DNA of 64,000 nt from Azovibrio restrictus (GCA_029255605.1 JANLJF010000016.1:1-64000), one strand, 5' to 3'; shown: positions 53,183 to 62,672, numbered from the stretch's first letter. Made by a program: numbers and translations. Notes: generated from the letters alone by a model not told the origin.

Positions 53183-54268
53183 TTATGCGAAAGGCATTTT
53201 TACTACCTGTGCCTTCAGTGCTTTGTCGCGAACGATAACAAACACATCCGAACCTTCGGCAGCAAAGTCTTTGCGCACATAGGCCATACCTATAGCCTTG
53301 CTCAGGCTTGGTGCCTGTGTGCCCGATGTGATGTAGCCTATCTCTTCGCCTTCTGCATCCTGTATTTTATAGCCATGGCGGGGAATGCCTTTGTCTATCA
53401 TTTCGAGGCCTACCAGCTTGCGGGTTACGCCTTCTGCTTTTTGTTTTTCCAATATCTCCCTGGCTGTAAAGTCTTTAGTGAACTTAGTGATCCAACCCAG
53501 GCCGGCTTCCAGCGGGTTGGTAGTATCATCTATATCATTGCCATACAATGCAAAGCCCATTTCCAGGCGTAGGGTATCGCGGGCCGCCAGGCCTATTGGC
53601 TTCATGCCGCCTGCTGCACCGGCTTCAAATATTTTGTTCCAGATTGTTTCGGCATTGTTGTCTTTATCTTCAAAATATATTTCAACACCACCGGCACCGG
53701 TATAACCTGTAGCGCTTACTATTACGTTTTCGATGCCTGCAAATGTGCCTTTTGTAAAGGTGTAATATTTCAGGTTGGTGATGTCCATATCCGTAAGCGG
53801 CTGCAGGTACTGCACTGCCTTAGGGCCCTGTACGGCCAGCAGGCCTGTTTTGTCAGATATGTTGTGCATTTCCACACCATCTGTATTGTGCTTGCTTATC
53901 CAGTTCCAGTCTTTTTCTATATTCGATGCATTCACCACCAGCATATAGCTTTCATTCTGTTTCAGGCAGTACACCAGCAGGTCATCTACGATACCACCAT
54001 TCTCATTAGGCAGGCAAGAGTATTGAGCTTTACCATCCGTCAGTTTGCTGGCATCGTTGCTGGTAACACGCTGTATCAGGTCCAGTGCTTTAGGGCCTTT
54101 CAGGATAAATTCGCCCATATGGCTTACATCAAATACACCGGCATTGCTGCGCACCGTGTGGTGCTCTTCATTGATGCCGCTGTAAGAGATAGGCATGTTG
54201 TAGCCAGCGAACTCTGCCATTTTAGCGCCCAGCGCTATATGCTTTTGTGTGAATGGTGTATTTTTCAT
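53183..54268 (-). CDS. gcvT: Aminomethyltransferase, glycine cleavage T protein
   Basis: The 361-residue protein moves the aminomethyl carbon from lipoyl GcvH to tetrahydrofolate and releases ammonia. It shows the T-protein motifs F-A-G-Y-x-M-P-I near residue 20, V-F-D-V-S-H-M-G-E, the folate-binding G-Y-T-G-A-G-G-V-E, and [10 protein letters not shown]. It partners with the GcvP encoded about 47 kb away. A TATCTTTG that matches the -7 consensus lies on the minus strand at 54300-54307. The terminator is 28 bases after the stop. Confidence 0.96.
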   Translation of the reverse strand: MKNTPFTQKHIALGAKMAEFAGYNMPISYSGINEEHHTVRSNAGVFDVSHMGEFILKGPKALDLIQRVTSNDASKLTDGKAQYSCLPNENGGIVDDLLVYCLKQNESYMLVVNASNIEKDWNWISKHNTDGVEMHNISDKTGLLAVQGPKAVQYLQPLTDMDITNLKYYTFTKGTFAGIENVIVSATGYTGAGGVEIYFEDKDNNAETIWNKIFEAGAAGGMKPIGLAARDTLRLEMGFALYGNDIDDTTNPLEAGLGWITKFTKDFTAREILEKQKAEGVTRKLVGLEMIDKGIPRHGYKIQDAEGEEIGYITSGTQAPSLSKAIGMAYVRKDFAAEGSDVFVIVRDKALKAQVVKMPFA

Positions 54269-54372
54269 TAACAGTTGGTTATGTATATGATTTTGCGGGC
54301 AAAGATAACAGTTTGTTGTGTTTTGTTGTGAAATACTGATTTTTCCTGATTCTATATATCTGGTAAACTATA

Positions 54373-54392
54373 ATTGTTCCGGATTGTTCCGG
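54373..54392. repeat. Perfect tandem repeat of a 10-base unit
   Basis: ATTGTTCCGG occurs twice in direct contact (54373-54382 and 54383-54392). It is 5 bases from a hairpin at 54398-54421. Confidence 0.8.
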
Positions 54393-54397
54393 TTTTA

Positions 54398-54421
54398 CGG
54401 GAATCAATTTTTCGGTTCCCG
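54398..54421. other. Hairpin in the gcvT-alkA region
   Basis: An 8-bp stem with one G-T pair (54398-54405 with 54414-54421) and an 8-base loop containing five T residues. There is no T run after it on the plus strand, so it is not an obvious terminator. Confidence 0.5.
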
Positions 54422-54591
54422 GTAGGTTTATAGACTTTATTCATTTGCCTGAGGTTTCTGCCGGTGTGGTGTACGAAAACGTACCGTCTAAAACACTTAG
54501 CTTTACGAATATTGAGCTATTATTAACGTATGAACGCTGAATAATACAATAGCAAATTTACAATAATATACTGAGTACATAAAATATACTT

Positions 54592-55209
54592 ATGCCTGCC
54601 GAAACAAGCCTGCCTGCGTATCATGAACATCTATCGAAAGATAAAAAGCTGGCACCCCTTGTGGCCGCATTCCCCGACCTGCAACTGAAACGAAGAAAGA
54701 ACATATGCCTGTATCTATGCGCGGCCATTATGAGCCAGCAGCTATCTACCAAGGTGGCCGATGTGATCTATAAACGCTTCCTGGCACTATATGACGACAA
54801 AGAGCCTACGCCCGAACAGATTGTGGCGACACCCCCTGCAACCTTGCGCGGCATAGGGCTTTCCAATGCAAAAGTGAGCTATGTGCAGAATGTAGCACAA
54901 TATGCCATAGATAATGGCATGGATGATAAGAAGCTATATAAGATGAGCAATGAGGAAGTGATGGACTTCCTGCTGCCTATAAAAGGTGTGGGCAGGTGGA
55001 CGGTGGAGATGCTACTGATGTTTGCCCTGGGTAGGGAGGACGTGTTTGCCATAGATGACCTGGGCATACAGCAGGGCATGATAAAGCTATATAAGCTGGA
55101 TGCTACCGATAAAAAGAAACTGAAAGAAAAGATGCTGAAAATATCGGCTAAATGGAGCCCCTACCGCACCTACGCCTGCATGATGCTGTGGCGCTGGAAG
55201 GATAATTAA
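54592..55209 (+). CDS. DNA-3-methyladenine glycosylase, AlkA/HhH-GPD family
   Basis: The 205-residue base-excision enzyme removes alkylated bases from DNA. It has the HhH-GPD region with L-P-I-K-G-V-G-R-W-T-V-E (about 124-135) and the catalytic aspartate in F-A-I-D-D (about 149) soon after the helix-hairpin-helix. It lacks the N-terminal AlkA beta domain, and it has no iron-sulfur cysteine cluster like that of EndoIII, so it belongs to the short AlkA-like forms. A bidirectional terminator overlaps its stop codon. Confidence 0.92.
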   Translation: MPAETSLPAYHEHLSKDKKLAPLVAAFPDLQLKRRKNICLYLCAAIMSQQLSTKVADVIYKRFLALYDDKEPTPEQIVATPPATLRGIGLSNAKVSYVQNVAQYAIDNGMDDKKLYKMSNEEVMDFLLPIKGVGRWTVEMLLMFALGREDVFAIDDLGIQQGMIKLYKLDATDKKKLKEKMLKISAKWSPYRTYACMMLWRWKDN

Positions 55210-55239
55210 GAAAGGCAGCCTAAGCTGCCTTTCTTAATT
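55204..55239. terminator. Bidirectional terminator overlapping the alkA-type stop codon
   Basis: A perfect 16-bp stem (55204-55219 with 55224-55239) with a 4-base loop contains the TAA stop (55207-55209). It serves the plus-strand glycosylase gene and the minus-strand gene that ends at 55264. Confidence 0.85.
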
Positions 55240-55263
55240 ATGATAAAGTAATAATGCATGCTT

Positions 55264-55872
55264 TTATAGCTTGTTTACTTTAATAGTTTTAGTATTTACA
55301 CCATCGGTATATTTTACCAGGTACAGCCCCGGTGCCATGCCGGAAAGATTAACATGGGCATAGCGGCCGAATGTATTGGTTTGCGCTACTACAGAGCCTA
55401 ACAGCGAAGTGACGATGATATTTCCCCTGCCATTGTATTGCTCGGGCAGTACGATGTTCAGCTTATCAGTAGTAGGATTAGGATATGCTGTTATGGTAAA
55501 CTCAGGTTGTTTGGTAACCGTGTTGACACTAGATGGATCGGGCGTAGCGAAAGATTCACATACCCAGGCGGACGTGCCCGAAGAACAAATGGCCCGCACA
55601 CAAAAGTAATAAGTATGATTGGGGTCTAACCCTTGCAGCGATACTGCATTGCTGGTAGTGTAAGTGCCGGGTGTTTGCTGCGGATTAGGGGGTGTCAGTG
55701 ATACAAAATATTCGTACTGGATAATATCAGAAATAGCACTCCACGAAACGGTAGCAGATGTAGGTGCGGGTACTTTATTGAAGTTTGTTATCTCGCATTG
55801 TGCAAAGGCACTAAACGATGAAAAAATAAGAGCAATGACAGCAAGTGTGGTAGTGCGTAAAGAAAAGTTCAT
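55264..55872 (-). CDS. Secreted fibronectin type III protein with T9SS sorting domain
   Basis: The 202-residue product has a signal peptide (cleavage near AFA-Q), one FN3 domain (about 25-110, with A-T-V-S-W-S and Y-Y-F-C-V-R-A-I-C) and a type A sorting domain that starts with T-A-Y-P-N-P-T and ends in K-T-I-K-V-N-K-L. It is a small T9SS cargo, likely a surface adhesin or binding module. It follows the similar, larger gene at 55905-56768 after 32 bases, so they are probably one transcript. Confidence 0.85.
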   Translation of the reverse strand: MNFSLRTTTLAVIALIFSSFSAFAQCEITNFNKVPAPTSATVSWSAISDIIQYEYFVSLTPPNPQQTPGTYTTSNAVSLQGLDPNHTYYFCVRAICSSGTSAWVCESFATPDPSSVNTVTKQPEFTITAYPNPTTDKLNIVLPEQYNGRGNIIVTSLLGSVVAQTNTFGRYAHVNLSGMAPGLYLVKYTDGVNTKTIKVNKL

Positions 55873-55904
55873 AAGCTTAGGTTTTAGAACTCCTAATATA
55901 CTAA

Positions 55905-56768
55905 TTATTTCTTATGAATCCTGCTTGTTTCCATTTGCCCGTTATGCAGGTAGCGTAACAGGTAGAGCCCGGCGGGTAAATCGCTTATATCCATCTGTGT
56001 TTCTTCAGGCATATGGTTACCTGCCCATACCCTGCTGCCCATAGCGTTCACTACTTCCAGCATGCCGCCGGCATGGGTAAAGCTGAGATAGAGCGTATTG
56101 GTAGCGGGGTTTGGATATGCTTTGAAGAGGCCTCCGTTTTGCTGCACCTGCGCTATGCCTACGGAATAAGCACTGAAGAACATATGTACGGGCGACCATG
56201 GTGAGAAAACACCACTACCGCAATCGGTACGTACAAAGACATGATACATCTGTGCCGGTAACAGGCTGCGGACAATCAATCCATTGGTATCAATAGGTGT
56301 ACCGGCATCGGCAGCTGTGGGCACATCGGCAGAGGTATCTACGATGTATTGATAGTTGGCATTGGGTGCTACAGCGGTCCAGCTGATAACGGCCGTATCA
56401 GCACCTATATTGGTAACATTTATAGTGCCCGGCATGCCGCAGGGCGTAGAAAAATTGAGGGAAACCCAGGGGGTGAATGTACTACCGCCACAATCGGTAC
56501 GGTGCCATGCCGTGTGTGCAATGCCCGGGGTCAGTCCGCCAACGCCCACAGTAAGAGAGCCGGTAGAAGTACCTGTGGCAGGTTGCGGTGCAGTAGCAGG
56601 CAATACCGCATATTCATATACGCCCGCACCGGCACTTCCCCATGCCAGGGTAACACTATCGGCATGGACATCCAATATAGAAGGAACGGCAGGGGTACAC
56701 TGTGCGTGTGTACGAACAGTAGTGAAAACGGTAAGCAGGGTACAGGCAACAAGTATTTTTTTATTCAT
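55905..56768 (-). CDS. Secreted tandem FN3 protein with T9SS sorting domain
   Basis: The 287-residue product has a signal peptide (cleavage near THA-Q) and two FN3 domains (about 25-110 and 112-205). Each contains W-x-x-A and a C-x-P or R-T-D-C-G segment, so paired cysteines may form disulfides after export. The type A sorting domain starts at K-A-Y-P-N-P and ends in a basic tail H-K-K. It shares its family with the next gene on the minus strand but has two domains instead of one. The ligand is unknown. Confidence 0.85.
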   Translation of the reverse strand: MNKKILVACTLLTVFTTVRTHAQCTPAVPSILDVHADSVTLAWGSAGAGVYEYAVLPATAPQPATGTSTGSLTVGVGGLTPGIAHTAWHRTDCGGSTFTPWVSLNFSTPCGMPGTINVTNIGADTAVISWTAVAPNANYQYIVDTSADVPTAADAGTPIDTNGLIVRSLLPAQMYHVFVRTDCGSGVFSPWSPVHMFFSAYSVGIAQVQQNGGLFKAYPNPATNTLYLSFTHAGGMLEVVNAMGSRVWAGNHMPEETQMDISDLPAGLYLLRYLHNGQMETSRIHKK

Positions 56769-56893
56769 GCTATCGGCTTTGATACTAAGATAAGGTAAAG
56801 CGCAGATATAGTAATTTTCAATCGGTTATGAGTGGTAAAAGATTGATAATCGTGTTTTTCGGCTGTAAATGCTATTTTTATAACTAAGGCATT

Positions 56894-59119
56894 ATGAATC
56901 ATCTACCACATTTAATACAGGATCTCGGGCTGGTGCTGATAGTTGCCGGTGTTACTACTTTGATTTTTAAATGGCTGAAACAGCCTGTAGTACTAGGCTA
57001 TATATTGGCCGGGCTATTGGTGAGCCCTAATTTCCCTTTGTTCCCTACCATTACGGAACTGGCCAATATACGTGTATGGGCAGATATAGGGGTCATATTC
57101 CTGCTTTTTACGCTGGGGTTGGAGTTTAGTTTTAAAAAACTGCTACGTGTAGGGGGCGCATCATCTGTCACCGCCATCATTGAAGTATCGGCAATGCTGG
57201 GTATCGGCTTCCTGCTGGGTAAGCTGATGGGCTGGCCCGTGATGGATTGCATCTTCCTTGGTGGTATCCTTTCTGTGGCATCTACCACTATCATCCTGCG
57301 CTCGTTTGACGAGCTGGGCATGAAGGGCAAGAAATTTGCAGAGCTGGTGTTTGGGGTATTGATAATAGAAGACCTGGTGGCCGTGGTATTGCTGGTATTG
57401 CTTTCTACCATTGCCGTAAGCCGGGAATTTGCCGGTACGGAAATGTTGCTTTCGGTACTGAAGCTGGCCTTCTTCCTCATATTATGGTTTGTGGCAGGTA
57501 TCTTCTTTATACCATCGTTCCTGAGCAAAGTGCAAAAGCACCTGAATGATGAAACCATGCTGGTGCTGGCCATAGGCATGTGCCTGATGATGGTGATACT
57601 GGCATCGGTAGCCGGCTTTTCACCGGCACTGGGGGCTTTTATCATGGGTTCGATACTGGCAGAAACAACGCAGGCCGAACGTATAGAACATATCATAAAA
57701 CCGGTGAAAGACCTGTTTGGTGCCGTATTCTTTGTATCGGTGGGCATGCTGATAGAGCCTAAGATACTGACAAGCTATGCGGGGCCTATACTTATTATAA
57801 CCGTGGTATTTGTAATAGCCAAGGTGCTGCACGTAACGCTGGGGGCCGTGATATCGGGCCAGCCGCTGAAGCGGGCGATATATGCCGGTATGAGCATGGG
57901 GCAGATAGGTGAGTTTTCCTTCATCATTGCTACACTGGGGGTAACGCTGGGTGTTACCAGTAGCTTCCTGTATCCTATAGCGGTGGCTATATCTGCCATC
58001 ACTACCTTCCTGACGCCATATATGATAAAGATGGCGGAGCCATTGTATGTGAAAGTGGAGAAGGTATTGCCGGTAAGGTGGCGTAAATCGCTGGAACGAT
58101 ACAGCTCGGGCGCGCAAGCCATCACTGCAGCCAGCGACTGGCGCAAAGTGCTGCAGTCGCTTATTATCATTGTTTCGGTTACCTCTTTAGTGATACCGGG
58201 TATTATTTTCCTGTTTGCGCGCTATGTATCGCCCTGGGTAGAGCATCATGTTTCTAGCGGAGTGCTGGGTGCCACCATAACGGCGCTAAGCTGCCTGCTG
58301 GTATTATCGCCTTTCCTATGGTTGCTGGTATTGAAGAAAACACAACCGCTGGCTTACAGCAACCTGTGGGGTAATAAACGGTACCGCGGGCCGCTGCTGC
58401 TGCTGCGCCTACTGCGTACAGGGCTTGCTGTTATTTTCATCAGTATTATGATGCTGAGCTTCTTCCCCGTATATATGGCAATAGGTGGCGTACTGGTCTT
58501 GGTAGGGCTTGCTGCCATCTTCTCGAAAAGAATACATGCCTTTTATATAAAACTGGAAGACCGTTTCCTGCAAAACCTGAACAAACGGGAGCTGCATGAA
58601 GCAAAAGTGAACCTGCGCGAGCTGGCACCCTGGGATGCACACATTGCCCGCTATACCTTCCCTGCAGGGTCGGCATGCACGGGCAAGACACTGGAAGAAC
58701 TGGGACTACGCGAGCAGCTGGGTATTAATATAGCCATGATAAGACGTGGCGATATTTACAGCATACCGGCACCGGGCAGGTACGAAAGGCTATACCCCGG
58801 CGATCAGCTATTTGTAATAGGTACGGATGAACAATTGGAGCAATTCAAACAATATATAGAACCGAAAGAAGGCAGTGTGGCGCAGGTGATGGAAACGCAC
58901 GATGTAGTACTGAAGCGCCTGAAAGTTAAAGAAAGCTCTGAATGGCTGGGTAAGACCATACGCGAAAGCGGCATACGTGAGCGCACCAACGGGCTGGTAG
59001 TAGGCATAGAGCGTGGTGGTAAGCGTATACTGAACCCTGAATCGGTTATGACCTTTGAACAAGATGATAATATATGGCTGGTAGGCGATGCGGAACTGAT
59101 AGCCAAGGTGGCATTGTAA
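56894..59119 (+). CDS. CPA2-family cation:proton antiporter with two RCK_C domains
   Basis: The 741-residue protein has 12-13 helices of the Na/H-exchanger fold in the first 400 residues, including T-L-G-L-E-F-S and the I-E-D-L-V-A-V-V segment, the conserved acidic residue pair region of KefB-like antiporters. A second membrane part (about 420-560) and two tandem RCK_C (TrkA_C) domains (about 577-655 and 660-741) follow. There is no RCK_N (Rossmann) domain, so it should not bind nucleotide like KefC. The RCK_C pair probably senses a ligand or dimerises. It likely exports K+ or Na+ for H+. It is followed by a strong palindromic terminator. Confidence 0.92.
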   Translation: MNHLPHLIQDLGLVLIVAGVTTLIFKWLKQPVVLGYILAGLLVSPNFPLFPTITELANIRVWADIGVIFLLFTLGLEFSFKKLLRVGGASSVTAIIEVSAMLGIGFLLGKLMGWPVMDCIFLGGILSVASTTIILRSFDELGMKGKKFAELVFGVLIIEDLVAVVLLVLLSTIAVSREFAGTEMLLSVLKLAFFLILWFVAGIFFIPSFLSKVQKHLNDETMLVLAIGMCLMMVILASVAGFSPALGAFIMGSILAETTQAERIEHIIKPVKDLFGAVFFVSVGMLIEPKILTSYAGPILIITVVFVIAKVLHVTLGAVISGQPLKRAIYAGMSMGQIGEFSFIIATLGVTLGVTSSFLYPIAVAISAITTFLTPYMIKMAEPLYVKVEKVLPVRWRKSLERYSSGAQAITAASDWRKVLQSLIIIVSVTSLVIPGIIFLFARYVSPWVEHHVSSGVLGATITALSCLLVLSPFLWLLVLKKTQPLAYSNLWGNKRYRGPLLLLRLLRTGLAVIFISIMMLSFFPVYMAIGGVLVLVGLAAIFSKRIHAFYIKLEDRFLQNLNKRELHEAKVNLRELAPWDAHIARYTFPAGSACTGKTLEELGLREQLGINIAMIRRGDIYSIPAPGRYERLYPGDQLFVIGTDEQLEQFKQYIEPKEGSVAQVMETHDVVLKRLKVKESSEWLGKTIRESGIRERTNGLVVGIERGGKRILNPESVMTFEQDDNIWLVGDAELIAKVAL

Positions 59120-59128
59120 AGACCTAGC

Positions 59129-59172
59129 ACAAAAGAATAAGCCCCGGTATATACCGGGGCTTATTCTTTTGT
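59129..59172. terminator. Perfect 44-base palindrome, bidirectional terminator
   Basis: A perfect 22-bp inverted repeat (59129-59150 with 59151-59172) with no spacer, so the real loop is the central 4-6 bases. It has A and T runs on the outer sides and lies between the antiporter gene and the convergent pckA. Confidence 0.92.
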
Positions 59173-59188
59173 ATCAGTAAGCTAAAAA

Positions 59189-60805
59189 CTATTCAGCGTT
59201 TACCATCACTTTTGGTGCGGCAGCACGTATCTCATCATTAGCCTGATCTGCATATTTTTCGAAGTTTTTAACGAACAGCTGAGCCAGTTCGTTAGCTTTC
59301 TTATCGTATGCTTCTTTATCAGTCCATGTATCACGTGGGTTCAGTATCTCTGCAGGTACGCCTGGCACAGCCTGCGGAACCAGTACGCCAAATGTCGGGT
59401 GTGCTTCAAAGGCTACATTTTTCAGGTCGCCATTCATAGCAGCTGTGATCATAGCGCGTGTATACTTCAGGCTCATACGGCTACCGGTACCATAAGCACC
59501 GCCGCTCCAGCCTGTGTTTATCAGCCATACGTTCACATCGCTGTGCTCTTCCAGTTTTTTACCCAGCAGTTCTGCATATTTGGTAGGGTGCAATGGCAGG
59601 AATACGCGGCCAAAGCAAGCAGAGAAAGTGGTTTGTGGTTCTGTAACACCCACCTCAGTACCGGCCACTTTTGCCGTGTAACCGCTGATGAAGTGGTACA
59701 TAGCCTGGCCTTTGGTCAGCTTGCTGATAGGAGGCAGGATACCGAATGCATCACAAGTAAGGAAGAATATGTTTTTAGGATCGCCAGCGTAAGATGGTTC
59801 CTTAGCATTATCTATATGATAGATAGGGTAAGCAGCACGTGTATTTTCAGTGATGCTGCCATCTGCATAATCTACCGTTTTAGTGCCGGGGAAGAACTTG
59901 ATGTTTTCCAGCAGCGCGTTTGGCTTAATAGCATTGAAAATTTGTGGTTCTTTTTCGGCGCTCAGATCTATACATTTTGCATAGCAGCCACCTTCAAAGT
60001 TGAATACGGAACCATCTGCCCAGCCATGCTCATCATCACCTATCAGTGCGCGGTGAGGATCTGCAGACAGGGTAGTTTTACCCGTACCTGAAAGACCGAA
60101 GAACAAGGCAACATCACCGTCTTTGCCTTCGTTGGCAGAGCAGTGCATGCTCAGTACTTTATGATCGTGCGGCAGTACAAAGTTCAGTACGCCGAAGATA
60201 CCTTTCTTCATCTCGCCTGTATAAGCAGAACCGCCTATCAGGATGACTTTACGTGTAAAGTTTACGATAGTGAAGTTTCCCTGGCGTGTGCCGTCCACAG
60301 CAGGATCGGCCAGGAAGCTTGGTGCCTGCAGGATGAGCCAATCAGGCGTTAATGTTTCAATTTCCTGTGCAGTAGGGCGCAGAAACAGGTCGTTGCAGAA
60401 CAGGTTGGCCCATGGTGTTTCATTCACCACGCGGATGTTCAGGCGATATTTAGGATCGGCGCAGGCATATGCATCACGTATCCATACTTCTTTGCCACCC
60501 AGGTATGCTGCTACCTTATCATACAGTTTGTCGAAAGCCTCAGGAGAGAAAGGAATGTTCACATCGCCCCAATCTACACTGTGTTCCGTTATTGCATCTT
60601 TCACTGTGAATTTGTCTTTAGGAGAGCGGCCGGTGAATTTCCCGGTGTTAACGCAAAGAGCCCCTCTGTCGTTCAGTTCGCCTTGTCCCAGTTCTAAGGT
60701 TTTTTGTGTGAGCTCTTCGGGAGAGAGATTCCAGTGAGCTATGGCAACATTCAGGCCCATGTCGGCCAGATTAGCCGATGGGTTTTTCTTACCAAATTCC
60801 TGCAT
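59189..60805 (-). CDS. pckA: Phosphoenolpyruvate carboxykinase (ATP)
   Basis: The 538-residue enzyme turns oxaloacetate and ATP into phosphoenolpyruvate, the first step of gluconeogenesis. It has the ATP-type kinase-1 loop G237-L-S-G-T-G-K243-T-T and the preceding lysine/histidine metal region with L-S-M-H-C-S-A-N. The nearby G-D-D-E-H-G-W and F-N-F-E-G-G-C-Y-A-K segments are diagnostic. It is divergent from the atp operon. An exact -7 sequence TACTTTTG occurs at 60838-60845 on the minus strand, 33 bases before the ATG. Confidence 0.97.
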   Translation of the reverse strand: MQEFGKKNPSANLADMGLNVAIAHWNLSPEELTQKTLELGQGELNDRGALCVNTGKFTGRSPKDKFTVKDAITEHSVDWGDVNIPFSPEAFDKLYDKVAAYLGGKEVWIRDAYACADPKYRLNIRVVNETPWANLFCNDLFLRPTAQEIETLTPDWLILQAPSFLADPAVDGTRQGNFTIVNFTRKVILIGGSAYTGEMKKGIFGVLNFVLPHDHKVLSMHCSANEGKDGDVALFFGLSGTGKTTLSADPHRALIGDDEHGWADGSVFNFEGGCYAKCIDLSAEKEPQIFNAIKPNALLENIKFFPGTKTVDYADGSITENTRAAYPIYHIDNAKEPSYAGDPKNIFFLTCDAFGILPPISKLTKGQAMYHFISGYTAKVAGTEVGVTEPQTTFSACFGRVFLPLHPTKYAELLGKKLEEHSDVNVWLINTGWSGGAYGTGSRMSLKYTRAMITAAMNGDLKNVAFEAHPTFGVLVPQAVPGVPAEILNPRDTWTDKEAYDKKANELAQLFVKNFEKYADQANDEIRAAAPKVMVNAE

Positions 60806-61059
60806 AAAATTTTCGTTTGTTACAAAAAGTTAGACGGCAAAAGTACTACATAAAAGTTTTTTCGACTATTAATTTTCGCCAACGGTATAGTGTTTTTGAA
60901 AAATAAATGCAAACACCTGACGGGCATTTAATATTTTAATAATATCACGTAGTATGGTAAAACTAATGCCATAAATCACAGAAAGGTCTCAAAAAAATAA
61001 TATTTCCTTTTTTTTGAACTTTAAACAAGTATCTTTGCGCAAAATTTCAGGGCTGCGTA
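60806..61059. promoter_or_regulatory. Divergent promoter region of pckA and the atp operon
   Basis: 254 bases. On the minus strand TACTTTTG (60838-60845) fits the -7 consensus for pckA. On the plus strand TATCTTTG (61030-61037) is a -7 element for atpB, with a T-rich stretch and TTTG (61013-61016) 13 bases before it; the usual spacing of 19 is not met. No ORF or RNA gene was seen. Confidence 0.55.
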
Positions 61060-62238
61060 ATGAGTTTAAGACGTCTCTTTTCCTTTATAGTATTGACTTT
61101 CGCGCTGTTGAGCGCTCCTGTTTTTACATATGCACAGCATGAAGAAAACCACGAATCTGCATCCGTTGCTGAGGGCGAAACCGCCCATGCAGCACATGGT
61201 GAAGAAAAAAAAGGTGGTTTTAATGCTTCTGAAGTAATATTCGGCCACATTGGCGATTCTCACTACTGGCACTTCTTTGATGTGAACGACCACCCGGTGA
61301 GCCTTTCTCTGCCGGTTATCATATACCATCCTGAAAAAGGACTGGAAGTATTTTCTGCTTCAAAATTTCACCATGGCCACGAAAGCTATAACGGCTACCA
61401 CCTGGAGCATGGCATGAAAGAAAAGATCGTTTCTGAAGATGGTGCCAAAATCATCGACTTCTCTATAACTAAGAATGTGGTTTCCATGATCATATCGGTA
61501 GTACTGCTACTGGTGATCATGCTGAATGTAGCTAAGAAATACAAAAAGAACGGCACGATGGTAGCGCCTACCGGTTTCCAGAATGCACTGGAGCCTGTGC
61601 TGACATTTGTACGTGATGAAGTAGCTAAACCTAACCTGGGCAAAAAATATATGCGCTACATGCCGCTGCTGCTTACGGTGTTCTTCTTTATATGGATAAA
61701 CAACCTGCTGGGCTTGCTGCCGGGCGGTGCCAACTTTACCGGTAACATAGCGGTAACAGCTTGCCTGGCTATCGTTTCTTTCCTGGTAATGATATTCAGC
61801 GGCAACAAGCATTTCTGGGGTCACCTTTTCAACCCTCCGGGCGTACCGCTGGGTGTAAAATTCCTGCTGGTACCTATCGAAATCATTTCACTATTCATTA
61901 AACCAATAGCGCTGATGATACGTCTTTTTGCCAATATACTGGCGGGGCACATCGTTATTTTGAGCGTTATATCAATGATATTTATATTTGCAGGCCTGAG
62001 TAAAGTGGCCGGCTGGGGTTTTGTACCCGTATCTATGGCATTTACCATCTTCATGTTCTTCCTGGAACTGCTGGTGGCTGCCATACAAGCCTTCATCTTT
62101 ACCAACCTGACAGCGGTATTTATAGGACAGGCAGTAGAAGAGGGCCACGATCATGATCATGTACATGAAGAGTATCATGCACACAATCCTGAAACCGGCC
62201 AGGATTACAATGTAAGTAAACAAGAAATCATTGCTTAA
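61060..62238 (+). CDS. atpB: ATP synthase F0 subunit a
   Basis: The 392-residue subunit forms the proton half-channels next to the c-ring. It has a signal-like N-terminus ending near TYA-Q and a long extracytoplasmic part before the membrane helices. The essential arginine is Arg288 in I-R-L-F-A-N-I-L-A-G-H. It is longer than the 271-residue E. coli subunit. Both ends have histidine-rich parts (H-E-E-N-H-E-S near the start and D-H-D-H-V-H-E-E-Y-H-A-H near the end). It is the first gene of an operon with atpE, atpF, atpH and atpA in order. Confidence 0.96.
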   Translation: MSLRRLFSFIVLTFALLSAPVFTYAQHEENHESASVAEGETAHAAHGEEKKGGFNASEVIFGHIGDSHYWHFFDVNDHPVSLSLPVIIYHPEKGLEVFSASKFHHGHESYNGYHLEHGMKEKIVSEDGAKIIDFSITKNVVSMIISVVLLLVIMLNVAKKYKKNGTMVAPTGFQNALEPVLTFVRDEVAKPNLGKKYMRYMPLLLTVFFFIWINNLLGLLPGGANFTGNIAVTACLAIVSFLVMIFSGNKHFWGHLFNPPGVPLGVKFLLVPIEIISLFIKPIALMIRLFANILAGHIVILSVISMIFIFAGLSKVAGWGFVPVSMAFTIFMFFLELLVAAIQAFIFTNLTAVFIGQAVEEGHDHDHVHEEYHAHNPETGQDYNVSKQEIIA

Positions 62239-62250
62239 TTCGTTTTTTAA

Positions 62251-62520
<270 letters not shown>

Positions 62521-62534
62521 TTGTACCAAGAAAT

Positions 62535-62576
62535 TAACTGCACTCAACGCACAGGGCCGCGGGTGCAGTTATTTTT
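62535..62576 (+). terminator. Hairpin with T run between atpE and atpF
   Basis: A perfect 9-bp stem (62535-62543 with 62563-62571), a GC-rich 19-base loop and a run of five T residues. It would stop or slow some transcripts right after atpE, or protect the atpB-atpE end from decay. Confidence 0.65.
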
Positions 62577-62672
62577 AAATTTTGATTAAAAGCTTGTTTT
62601 GATTTTCAAAGGTTTGCAAAACGAGCAGAAAAGAAACCCCAATAATAAAGAGCATACATAAATCAACATAAC

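Larger units (their letters stand above)
54269..54591. other. 323-base intergenic region between gcvT and the AlkA-type gene
   Basis: It holds the gcvT -7 element (minus strand, 54300-54307), a tandem repeat of a 10-base unit and a hairpin. No ORF, tRNA or recognisable riboswitch was seen. A glycine riboswitch was looked for because gcvT is next to it, but no tandem aptamer pattern is evident. Confidence 0.6.

Noticed and set aside
54269..54591. Glycine riboswitch before gcvT
   Set aside because: No tandem aptamer-like conserved blocks could be seen; the visible elements are a short tandem repeat and one hairpin.
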